Shown here one piece after another: positions 7,956 through 15,794 of a stretch of 64,000 nt of DNA (positions are counted from its first letter, which is position 1; every line of letters begins with the position of its first letter). The stretch covers positions 124,001-188,000 of the forward strand of contig JADJOY010000016.1 in NCBI GenBank assembly GCA_016713535.1. Direction: 5' to 3'. This DNA is from Deltaproteobacteria bacterium (GTDB taxonomy: Bacteria; JADJOY01). The translations under genes and the position numbers were made by a program. The notes under the pieces were generated by a model. That model had not been told where the DNA came from. It did no database searches and worked only from the letters and a program-made list of their open reading frames with translations.

Positions 7956-10118
7956 ATGCACGCCGTCCTCACGCTGCTCCTCCAGATCGGCGTGATCCTC
8001 GCCGCCTCCCGGCTCGTGGGTCTCGCGTTCCGTCGTATCCAGCAGCCGCAGGTGATGGGCGAGATGGTCGCGGGCATCCTGCTCGGGCCGAGCTTCCTGG
8101 GGTGGATCGCGCCGGGCGTCTCGGCCTCCCTCTTTCCGGCCGCCACCCTGCCAGCGCTCGGAGCGTTGAGTCAGACCGGACTCGTGGTGTTCATGTTCCT
8201 GGTCGGCGTCGAGCTCGACCCCAAGCTCTTGCGCGGGCGCGGCGAGGCCGCGCTCGTCACCAGCCACGCGAGCATCGTGGCGCCGTTCTTCCTGGGCTCG
8301 CTGCTCGCGCTCTACCTCTACCCGCGGCTCTCCGACGAGAGCGTCCACTTCGCGGGCTTCGCGCTCTTCATGGGCGCGGCCATGAGCGTGACGGCGTTCC
8401 CGGTGCTGGCGCGGATCCTCACCGAGCGCAACCTGCTGCGCACCAAGGTGGGCGCGGTGACGATCGCGTGCGCCGCCGTCGACGACGTCACCGCGTGGTG
8501 CATCCTCGCCGCGGTGGTGACGCTGGTACGGACCGAGGCGGCGCCCGGCGAGCTCGCCCTCACGCTCGGCGGCTCGGCGCTGTTCGCGGTCGGGATGCTG
8601 TTCGTGGTGCGCCCGCTGGTGGCGCGGATCGAGGTCTACTACCGCAACCGCGGGCGCGTGCTCTCGCAGGACATGATCGCGCTCTTGCTGCTGTTGATGA
8701 TCGCGTCCGCGTGGACCACCGAGCGGCTCGGCATCCACGCGCTCTTCGGCGCCTTCCTGATGGGCGCGATCCTGCCCAAGGACGGGCAGTTCGTGCGCGA
8801 CCTCACCGCCAAGCTCGAGGACCTGACGGTGGTCTTCCTGCTGCCGGTGTTCTTCGCGTTCACGGGACTGCGCACGCGCATCGGGCTGATCCAGGGCGCC
8901 GACATGTGGATGCAATGCGGGTTGATCCTGGCCGTCGCGGTCGCGGGAAAGCTCGGCGGCTCGGCGATCGCGGCGCGCGCCACCGGCCTGAGCTGGCGCG
9001 AGGCGGGCGCCCTCGGCACGCTCATGAACACCCGCGGGCTGATGGAGCTGGTGATCCTCACGATCGGCCTCGACCTCGGCATCATCTCGCCGGCCCTGTT
9101 CGTGATGATGGTGCTGATGGCGATCGCGACCACGTTCATGACCACCCCGCTCCTCGAGTGGATCTACCCGAGCCGGCTCATCCGCGAGGAGAGCGAGGCC
9201 GCCGAGAGCAAGGCCGACGCGGTGCTGATCCCGGTGTCGCTACCGTCCGCGGGTCCCGAGCTGTTGCGGGTGGCGACCGCCCTCGCGCCCAAGCCCGAGA
9301 GCGTCGTCTACGCGCTCCACCTGATGCGGGCGAGCGAGCAGTCGCTGCTCGACGGCCATCGCGAGGCGGGCCGCAGCGAGATCGAAGCGCTGGCGCCGCT
9401 CCTCGACGCGGCCAAGTCGCGCGGCATCGACGTCCACCCGCTCTCGTTCGTGAGCCGCGACCCTGGCGACGACATCGTCTCGGTCGCCCACACCAAGGGC
9501 GCCAGCCTGGTGCTGATGGGCTGGCACAAGCCGGTGCTGAGCCAGAGCATCCTGAGCGGCACCGTGCACGCGGTGATGCGCGACGCGCGCTGCGACGTGG
9601 CGGTGTACGTGCAGCGCCACTACGGGCCGTGGCGGCGGGTGCTGGTGCCCTACCTGGGCGGTGTCCACGACCGCGGCGCCCTCGAGCTGGCGCGGCGGCT
9701 CGCGAAGGGCGGCGGCGTGATCGGCGCGACGCCGGGTGTCGACGCCACCGATCGCCACGTCACGATCCTCCACGTGGTGCCGCCGGATCGTCCCGAGGAC
9801 GCCGAGCGGGCCGGGCTCTCCGCCGCGGCCAGCGCCTTTCGCGCGGACCAGCTCGAGCTCAAGGTGATCGAGGCGCGCTCGCCGCTCGACGCCGCGGTCG
9901 CCGAGGCCAAGCGCGGCTACGATCTGGTGATCGTCGGGGTGAGCGAGGAATGGGGCCTCGAGCCGCGCATGTTCGCGGGCGAGCACGAGCGGCTCGCGGC
10001 CGAGAGCCCGGCGTCGCTCCTGATCGTCCGCAAGTACCGCCGCCCGGGCGACAAGACCGAGATCCTGAGCGCCGCCAGCCTGCGCGCCGACACGCCTGCG
10101 CCGTCCACGGCGGCTTGA
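7956..10118 (+). CDS. Second CPA2-family antiporter with Usp domains
   Basis: A 720-residue paralog of the protein at 5115, matching through both the exchanger core (QPQVMGEMVAGILLGPSFLG, FMGAAMSVTAFPVLARIL, NTRGLMELVILTIGLDLGI) and the double universal-stress C-terminus (SLVLMGWHKPVLSQSILSG, GYDLVIVGVSEEWGLEP). AAGGAAG lies upstream of ATG 7956. The helix with SAWTTERLGIHALFGAFL is shared by both copies. This is a tandem duplication keeping both soluble domains, suggesting that the two may form a heteromeric or differently regulated pair. The transported ion cannot be read from sequence. Confidence 0.9.
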   Translation: MHAVLTLLLQIGVILAASRLVGLAFRRIQQPQVMGEMVAGILLGPSFLGWIAPGVSASLFPAATLPALGALSQTGLVVFMFLVGVELDPKLLRGRGEAALVTSHASIVAPFFLGSLLALYLYPRLSDESVHFAGFALFMGAAMSVTAFPVLARILTERNLLRTKVGAVTIACAAVDDVTAWCILAAVVTLVRTEAAPGELALTLGGSALFAVGMLFVVRPLVARIEVYYRNRGRVLSQDMIALLLLLMIASAWTTERLGIHALFGAFLMGAILPKDGQFVRDLTAKLEDLTVVFLLPVFFAFTGLRTRIGLIQGADMWMQCGLILAVAVAGKLGGSAIAARATGLSWREAGALGTLMNTRGLMELVILTIGLDLGIISPALFVMMVLMAIATTFMTTPLLEWIYPSRLIREESEAAESKADAVLIPVSLPSAGPELLRVATALAPKPESVVYALHLMRASEQSLLDGHREAGRSEIEALAPLLDAAKSRGIDVHPLSFVSRDPGDDIVSVAHTKGASLVLMGWHKPVLSQSILSGTVHAVMRDARCDVAVYVQRHYGPWRRVLVPYLGGVHDRGALELARRLAKGGGVIGATPGVDATDRHVTILHVVPPDRPEDAERAGLSAAASAFRADQLELKVIEARSPLDAAVAEAKRGYDLVIVGVSEEWGLEPRMFAGEHERLAAESPASLLIVRKYRRPGDKTEILSAASLRADTPAPSTAA

Positions 10119-10131
10119 AACCGCAGGGAAC

Positions 10132-10442
10132 GTGGCGCGCCTCGAGCTGATCCCGGTCTCGGGGGCGGTGCTGTGCGTGCGCCGGCCGCGCTACCTGTCG
10201 GCGTCGTACATCGTCCACGACCGCGACGGGATCGTGCTGGTCGACGCGGGCATGGAGGCCGACGGCGCCGACATGATCGAGGGGCTGGGCTCGATCGGAG
10301 CACGCGTCGACGACATCTCCGCGATCCTGCTCACGCACTGGCACAACGATCACTCCTCGGGCGCCGAGGCGCTGCGGCGAGCCTCGGGGGCGCGCGTCTA
10401 CTACCACGCGCTCGAGGCGCCGAACTTCCAGCGCACGGCTGG
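10132..10442 (+). pseudogene. Truncated metallo-beta-lactamase-fold hydrolase
   Basis: From GTG 10132 about 102 residues match the N-terminal half of the metallo-beta-lactamase fold: SASYIVHDRDGIVLVDAG and the metal-binding LLTHWHNDHSSG (HxHxDH intact). After QRT at about 10440 the frame enters GC hairpin DNA and no later metal ligands are seen. The frame stays open to 10812 but overlaps the oppositely oriented gene at 10658, so that extension is not coding. The gene follows the antiporter stop by 13 bp. It looks like a 5' remnant whose distal half was replaced by repeat DNA. Confidence 0.75.
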
Positions 10443-10657
10443 CGTAGCGGCGGAACCTCGCCTTGGAGCGCGGCCGCTTCGTCGGCCGCCAGGGATCGCA
10501 CGCGGTGCGAAAGTCCGGCGTCCCGGCCCGCCGGAGGCGGCTCCTCCGGACCGATCGAACGAGGTGCGGCCCGCGGGCGCGCCGGCGAAGTGCCGGGCGA
10601 CCGCGGGCCGCGGAGAGACGGGGCGCGATCCGCGGTCGCGCCCGGTGGTTCAACCGA
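10443..10657. repeat. Hairpin-rich repeat block downstream of truncated hydrolase
   Basis: The block opens with GTAGCGGCGG, the same border as repeat fragments near 51200. It then carries a CTYCGT hairpin, GCGGCCG (10470-10476) paired with CGGCCGC (10483-10489) and loop CTTCGT, preceded by GGAG. It ends with stem GGGCGCGA (10621-10628) paired with TCGCGCCC (10636-10643), which could act as a two-way terminator between the converging genes. No coding sequence. Confidence 0.75.
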
Positions 10658-12361
10658 TCACTGCGCTGGGCGCACGATCACCGCCGAGTTGGCGGCCACC
10701 GAGATCGTGGTGCCGCTCACCGCCGGCCAGCTCACCGAGCCCGGGCTGGGATAGGCGCCGCCGCCCGAGAGCGAGAGCTTCTGCCACGAGCCGCTGCCCA
10801 TGGTGTACGTGATCGCGGAGGTGCCCGGGTTCACCACCACGGTGCCACCGCTGTAGGCGCGGGTGACCAGGCCGTCGCTGCGTTCCACCGCCGCCCCGGA
10901 CGCGGTGCCGATGGCGAGCGCGTCCTCGGGGAACTGCTGCAGCTCCGAGCTCACGTCGGTGGCGGCGATGCGGTGGTAGGCGCCTGGGGCGTTCGCGACC
11001 AGGTAGCTGCCGAGCGAGAACAGCCGGCGCTGCATGTCGGTGCTGTTCATGTAGTCCATCGCGACCGCGACCTTGCCCTTGCCGGTCACGTACTGGAAGT
11101 CGTGGATCTGCTGCAGCCAGCGGGTCCGGTCCATCCACTTGCTCGACGCCTTCAGGCTGAACGCCTCGAACGACAGGCCGTCGATGTAGGGCACGAACTC
11201 GAGTCCACGTAGCCCAGCCGCCGGTCCGCCGGTGTACGAGTTGATGAGGATCTTGACGCTGCTCGGCAGCGCGGCGCGGACCTTGGCGAGCACGTCGATC
11301 AGCGCGTCGTAGTACGCGCTGTCGCTGTAGTTCGACGGGTACTCGTTGATGAGCGTGGGGTCGATGATCGCGACGTTGTCGAGGTAGAGGTTCTTGTAGC
11401 CGAGCGCGAGCTGGCTCTCGATGTCGGCGAGCAGCACCGGGATCCAGGCCGCCCGCGTCGACGGGTTGATGATGTCGATCCAGTACCAGCCGTTCTGGGT
11501 CTGGTACACCGGGTTCCCGCTCGGCCCGTACCAGCGCAGGTTCTTCGCGGCGGAGTAGTTGGCGTCGCTCGACGCGATGCCGGCGACCTTCTGGTAGTGG
11601 TAGACGGGGGCCGACGGGTTGGCCGCCATCACCGCGGCGAGCTTGGTCGGGCCGACGCTGGTGATCTGAAGGTCGTGCCAGTTGGCGACGAAGTTGATCT
11701 GGTCGGAGGTGTTCAAGAAGGAGCCGGCGAACAAGGTGCGAACACCCGCGGTCCCGCCGCCCACGGGCGGCGGCGGTGGCGGCGTGGTGTCGCCCGTGTA
11801 GGTGGTGACCGCGAACGCGAGGAAGTCGAGGTCGGCGCTGTCGATGCTCGACCAGGTGGTGAGCCGAGCCTGCATCTTCCGCCCCGAGGTCACGAACCGT
11901 GACAGGTCGCCGGAGAGCGAGAAGCTCAGGCTCTTCCAGGTGTGATAGCCGACGTCGTTGTAGCCGACCGTGACCCAGCCGCCGTTTCTCTGATCGCGGA
12001 CCTGGAAGGTCCAGCGCTGGGCGCTCTTCGGTTGACCGTAGAAGTTGGCGACGAGCGAGAGCCCCGACGCGGAAGCGACGTCCAGTCCGGACGGCACCGT
12101 GAAGTCGAAGATGCCCACGTACCCGCCCGAGCTCGGGTAGTAGCGCTGTGCCTTCGATGTGTCGCTCGAGGTACCCGACAGGTCCTGGACCGAGAGGACC
12201 GAGAGCGGCTGGCTCCCGGTGCTTCCCTGGGAAGTGGTCACCGAGCTCGGCGACAGATTGGTGGTGACGTAGGCCGCGTGACTGGTCGCGGAGAGGGCGG
12301 TGACGACGAGCACCGCGATTGCGCTGGCGACGAGCCCTGAGCGGGTTTGGGATCGAGTCAT
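10658..12361 (-). CDS. Secreted TIM-barrel glycoside hydrolase-like protein
   Basis: A 567-residue protein. ATG 12361 gives a clean signal peptide (SGLVASAIAVLVVTALSATSHA). Residues about 35-205 form a beta-sandwich, perhaps carbohydrate-binding, followed by a proline linker (TTPPPPPPVGGG). Residues about 220-500 have the look of a putative glycosidase barrel (GHL15/GH114-like): YHYQKVAG, WIDIINPSTRAAW, YKNLYLDNVAIID, ILINSYTGG, DGLSFEAFS and VAMDYMNS. The Asp in LYLDN and Glu in SFEAF are candidate catalytic acids. A small beta domain closes the protein. It is probably exported and acts on polysaccharide; the substrate is unknown. It converges with the truncated hydrolase. Confidence 0.75.
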   Translation of the reverse strand: MTRSQTRSGLVASAIAVLVVTALSATSHAAYVTTNLSPSSVTTSQGSTGSQPLSVLSVQDLSGTSSDTSKAQRYYPSSGGYVGIFDFTVPSGLDVASASGLSLVANFYGQPKSAQRWTFQVRDQRNGGWVTVGYNDVGYHTWKSLSFSLSGDLSRFVTSGRKMQARLTTWSSIDSADLDFLAFAVTTYTGDTTPPPPPPVGGGTAGVRTLFAGSFLNTSDQINFVANWHDLQITSVGPTKLAAVMAANPSAPVYHYQKVAGIASSDANYSAAKNLRWYGPSGNPVYQTQNGWYWIDIINPSTRAAWIPVLLADIESQLALGYKNLYLDNVAIIDPTLINEYPSNYSDSAYYDALIDVLAKVRAALPSSVKILINSYTGGPAAGLRGLEFVPYIDGLSFEAFSLKASSKWMDRTRWLQQIHDFQYVTGKGKVAVAMDYMNSTDMQRRLFSLGSYLVANAPGAYHRIAATDVSSELQQFPEDALAIGTASGAAVERSDGLVTRAYSGGTVVVNPGTSAITYTMGSGSWQKLSLSGGGAYPSPGSVSWPAVSGTTISVAANSAVIVRPAQ

Positions 12362-12993
12362 CCTTCTGAGCCCCTGGGTTGGAGTTGAAGCGGACCCCCG
12401 GTTCGGCCGGACCATCCGGCGCGCCGGCGACCCACGGCGGGGGGACCTTAGCAACCGAGAGCAATTCGAGACCTTTCGAGACAATTCGAAGCAATCGAGG
12501 TGGGTGGCACCACCTCGAGCGTGGGTCCGGGCAGCGGAAGGGGCAGATCCCGGGCAAAATGTCTCGGCGCAACTTCGTCAAAAAGTTGTAAAATCGCGCC
12601 CGAAAAAACTGACTGATGTTGGCGCCTTGGCGAAGATGCGCCATTCGTGATCGGCTGCGGTGGGATTTGCACCAAGCAAACCCCAACCATGGTCGGCTTT
12701 TCCGACAGGCGCGCCTTGAGCGGTCCCGAGAAGGGCATCCTCGGACGGTCATCCTCCTGGCGATTCGTCAGGCTTCCGTCAGGCGACGGAATCCTGAACG
12801 ACGGGGCCAATTCCACGGAGCCGGCGGAGAGCTGGCGCGATATCGAGTGGTGCGAACGAACCATCCGAGACCGAGCCGCGGCGGCGCCGCGGCACTACAC
12901 GGAAATGAACCCGCTGGCGGCGAAGGTGCGGCCCATCGAACGAAGCCCCCACCGCGCGGGGCGGGGCCAGGCGCTGCCCGTCCGGGGTCTGCC
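12362..12993. other. Intergenic region with locally lower GC
   Basis: This 632-bp space has no supportable gene. About 12465-12500 holds repeated TTCGA-type words (AATTCGAGACC, ACAATTCGAAGC), and 12555-12615 is A-rich (GTCAAAAAGTTGTAAAATCG). The lower GC and position upstream of the secreted glycosidase suggest a promoter or regulatory region, but no operator could be defined. Confidence 0.5.
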
Positions 12994-14343
12994 TCAGAGG
13001 CGGACGACGTTCCCCAGCCGCGTGGCGAGGGGTGCGGCGTCCTGGGCGGCCAGCGCGGAGCACCACGCGGGCGGCGCGAGGGGGGGCCTGGGGCGACCAC
13101 CGACGACCTGCCGTTCGAGCGCCTGTGCGGCGGCCCGGAACGCGGCGCCCCAGCTCTCGTCGAGCCCCGCAGCTGCGTCGACCGTGAAGTGGAGCTTGCC
13201 GACACGCACCTCGAGCGGCGCCTGCTCGACGCGCTTGGCCGGACCGCGGCGCAGCCAGGCGATGCCGTCGGTCCCGGAAACCTCCACCGAGAGGTCGTGT
13301 GGCTCACGGCTCGAGCGCACCTCGAGCTCGGGTGCGTAGGCGAGCTCGAGGTGGGAGTAGCGCCCCGGATGGGCGTGGGCGAGCGCGAGCACCGCGCCTC
13401 CGGCCCGCCCGGGCGCCCCCTCGAAGCGCGCGTAGCCCGTGAGGCTCGCGAGCGGTCCGCCGAGGCACGCGAGCGCCAGGAAGCGATCGAACGCCGGGTG
13501 GCGCTCCCAGCACGCCGGATCGAGCGGCTCGCCCGGCCGCGCCGCGGTCCCGCCGCCGCCGATCAGGGCGCGGACGCGGATCGTCGTCACCTCGCCGAGC
13601 ACGTCGCGCTCGAGGAGCTCGGCCAGCGCCGTGAACGGGGGGTACCAGAGCAGCGGATCGAAGATGCGGAAGCGCGCGAGCGCCGCGACGTGGCCAAAGC
13701 GCAGCGCCTCGAGCTCGGCCGCATCTCGCGCGGCTGCGCGGTGCAGCGATACCGCGACCCCGCGGTCGAGCGCCGCGGTGATCGTCGACACGGCGACCGC
13801 CGCGCCGCCGCCGAGCTCGACGGCGTTCACGCGCTCGAGGAATCGCGGCCAGTCGACGGCCTCCACGCTCGCCGCGCGCGTGACCGTGGCGCCGGCGTCT
13901 CGATAGGCCACTTCGAGGTCGTCGAGGTCGGCGCTCGCGCCGACCAGCCCCACTCGCAGGGCCGAGAGCTTGCGCGCCGGCCGCGGCCGCGGCGGCACCA
14001 GCAGCTCGCGCTGCACGAGCGGCCACGGCCACACGTGGTGCCGGAGCGCGCCGCGGATCGTCGAGACCGCCTGCTCGTCGCGAGCGCCGCCGAGGAGCTT
14101 GCGCAGCGCGGGCAGCGCCACCGGGTCGCTCGCGATCAGCTCGCGCAGCTCGGCCACTCCCGGAAGCGCCGGATGGGCGCGGTCGATGCGGCGCAGGATC
14201 GCGGCGATGAGCCGCATGTGGCGGTCGAGGCGGGCGGCGTCGAGCGTCACGATCGCCCGCCCACGAGCGAGGCCGGCGCGCGCCAGCGCCGTGAGGCCCG
14301 CGTCGACGACACGCGCGCCGAAGCCTGCCGCGGCACGGCTCAT
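12994..14343 (-). CDS. Divergent Gfo/Idh/MocA-related protein, second of a pair
   Basis: A 449-residue protein starting at ATG 14343, which overlaps the upstream stop by four bases (ATGA). Residues 1-125 are helical and unrecognised. Residues about 126-215 look like a degraded Rossmann half (LRVGLVGASADLDDLEVAYRDAG, then DWPRFLERVNAVELGG), and the C-terminal half resembles the beta-sheet substrate domain of Gfo/Idh/MocA proteins (VRALIGGGGTA, SGTDGIAWLRRG). The usual GxGxxG and EKP motifs are missing, so a catalytic oxidoreductase role is doubtful; it may be a partner of the enzyme encoded just upstream. The frame stays open upstream, but that part is the shadow of the neighbouring gene. Confidence 0.65.
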   Translation of the reverse strand: MSRAAAGFGARVVDAGLTALARAGLARGRAIVTLDAARLDRHMRLIAAILRRIDRAHPALPGVAELRELIASDPVALPALRKLLGGARDEQAVSTIRGALRHHVWPWPLVQRELLVPPRPRPARKLSALRVGLVGASADLDDLEVAYRDAGATVTRAASVEAVDWPRFLERVNAVELGGGAAVAVSTITAALDRGVAVSLHRAAARDAAELEALRFGHVAALARFRIFDPLLWYPPFTALAELLERDVLGEVTTIRVRALIGGGGTAARPGEPLDPACWERHPAFDRFLALACLGGPLASLTGYARFEGAPGRAGGAVLALAHAHPGRYSHLELAYAPELEVRSSREPHDLSVEVSGTDGIAWLRRGPAKRVEQAPLEVRVGKLHFTVDAAAGLDESWGAAFRAAAQALERQVVGGRPRPPLAPPAWCSALAAQDAAPLATRLGNVVRL

Positions 14344-15467
14344 CGGCGCGCTCCGGCGGTGCTCGCGACGCCGTCGGTCACCACCAGCTCGGCGGCGACC
14401 GCCGCGTCGGTCACCTCCTCGGGCGTCACCTCGCGGCCGCGCTTGGCGGCGAGGATCGCGGCGAACGCGAAGCGCAGCACCTCGAGCGCGCGCTCGCCGG
14501 TGAGCGAGCACTCGCGCCCCTCGCGGATGGCGCGCGGGAAAGCCCGGATGCCGGCCGTGAAGCTCGCCTGCCAGTCGGTGTCGAGGTCGTCGAAGGCGAT
14601 GCGGCGGCCGTCGCGCACCAGCACCAGCGGCGGATCGTCGACGATCCGCGCGGTGCAACACGAGAGCAGGATCTGACCGCGGGTGCCGGTGATCTCCACC
14701 CGCTCGTCGGCCGGGAAGTAATCCGAGCGGGTGTGGAGGTTGGGTGTGAACGCGATGTCGAAGACGCCCACCGCCGGCCGGTCCCGATAGCGCCACACGA
14801 GCTGCGCCGGCTCGTCGGCGTAGTGGAAGGTGCGGTCGATGTAGGCCTTCACGCCGCCGATCGCGCCCAGGAAGTGAATCGCCAGCGAGAGCTTGTGGTA
14901 GCCGTCGTCGAACACCGCCTGGCCCATCCCCTTGTCGCTCTCGAGCAGGTGCCAGAGCTCCGCGGCGAGGGGCACCGGGCGCGAGCCGAAGAGGCCGGTG
15001 CCGAGCTTGAAGCGGATCGTCAGCACCTCGCCGATCTCGCCCGCGTCGAGCAGCTCCTTCGTCCGCACGTAGGCCGGGTAGAAGACGAAGTTCTCGAGGA
15101 CCCGGAAGCGCGCCTGGCTCGCGCGCGCGGCGACGAGCATGGCCTCTGCGTCGGCGATCGTGACCGTCATCGGCTTCTGGCAGGAGACGTGTTTGCCGGC
15201 GGCGAGGGCCTCGACGACGATCGGGCGGTGGAGATGGTGTGGGGTGTTCACCTCGACCAGGTCGATCGACGGGTCGCGGAGCAGCTCACGGAAGTCGAGG
15301 GTGGTCCGCGGCACTCCCCACTCGGCCGACCTGCGGGCGAGCAAGGTCTCGCTCTTGTCACAGAGCGCCACCAGCTCGGCGTCGGCACACCCGACGTAGG
15401 CGGGCGCGTGGAGCATGGTGATGTCGCCCACGCCGATCATCCCGACCCGGAGCTTCGATGCGCTCAC
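14340..15467 (-). CDS. Gfo/Idh/MocA family oxidoreductase
   Basis: A 375-residue NAD(P)-dependent sugar-type dehydrogenase. The GTG at 15467 is chosen because GGAGG lies six bases upstream and it begins the Rossmann fold directly (KLRVGMIGVGDITMLHAP, GxGxxx). VEVNTPHHLHRPIVVEALAAG precedes KHVSCQKPMT, with QKP replacing the common EKP while keeping the catalytic Lys. The C-terminal domain includes FDDGYHKLSLAIHFLG with the His-rich helix usual for substrate binding. It is the first gene of a leftward two-gene unit and diverges from the glycosyltransferase operon across three tandem repeats. Its substrate may be a nucleotide sugar or cyclitol. Confidence 0.88.
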   Translation of the reverse strand: MSASKLRVGMIGVGDITMLHAPAYVGCADAELVALCDKSETLLARRSAEWGVPRTTLDFRELLRDPSIDLVEVNTPHHLHRPIVVEALAAGKHVSCQKPMTVTIADAEAMLVAARASQARFRVLENFVFYPAYVRTKELLDAGEIGEVLTIRFKLGTGLFGSRPVPLAAELWHLLESDKGMGQAVFDDGYHKLSLAIHFLGAIGGVKAYIDRTFHYADEPAQLVWRYRDRPAVGVFDIAFTPNLHTRSDYFPADERVEITGTRGQILLSCCTARIVDDPPLVLVRDGRRIAFDDLDTDWQASFTAGIRAFPRAIREGRECSLTGERALEVLRFAFAAILAAKRGREVTPEEVTDAAVAAELVVTDGVASTAGARR

Positions 15468-15668
15468 GCCGCCTCCCGCGCGCCGCGACCGGCGGCGCCG
15501 CGAGGAGCTACCGCCAAACGCCGCGCGCTCCAACCGGGCCAGCGCGGGCGGCGCGGTCCGGCCTCGAACACGCACGCTCCAGCAAAGGGCGCGTTTCCGG
15601 CACCTGGAAGCCCGAGATCTGCCGTGTTTTGCGCACGTCTCGACTTTTCTGACAGCATGTTGCGACGC

Positions 15669-15737
15669 TTTTCACTGGCGAAATGTGATGATTTTCACTG
15701 CCGTGTTGTGATGGTTTTCACTGGCGTTTTGTGAATT
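15669..15737. promoter_or_regulatory. Three tandem 23-bp repeats, candidate operators
   Basis: Three units follow head to tail: 15669-15691, 15692-15714 and 15715-15737. Each begins TTTTCACTGSCG and ends TGTGATGR or a variant, so each contains an imperfect palindrome TTCAC-N9-GTGA. They lie in a local AT-rich patch about 58 bp before the GTG of the first glycosyltransferase and 200 bp before the divergent oxidoreductase. Tandem spacing near two helical turns suggests cooperative binding of a dimeric regulator. Confidence 0.75.
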
Positions 15738-15794
15738 CGATCGGGTGCCTCCGAACGCACGACCCGGGCGGCGAATTCGGCTAAGGTCCGCGCC

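Noticed and set aside
10443-10812. Extension of the metallo-hydrolase to 226 residues
   Set aside because: It consists of repeat DNA translated as Arg/Pro/Gly and overlaps a well-supported gene on the other strand.
12465-12500. tRNA or CRISPR-like repeat from recurring TTCGA words
   Set aside because: No cloverleaf could be drawn and the spacing is irregular.
15669-15737. CRISPR array
   Set aside because: The 23-bp units abut directly with no spacers and number only three; a binding-site array fits better.
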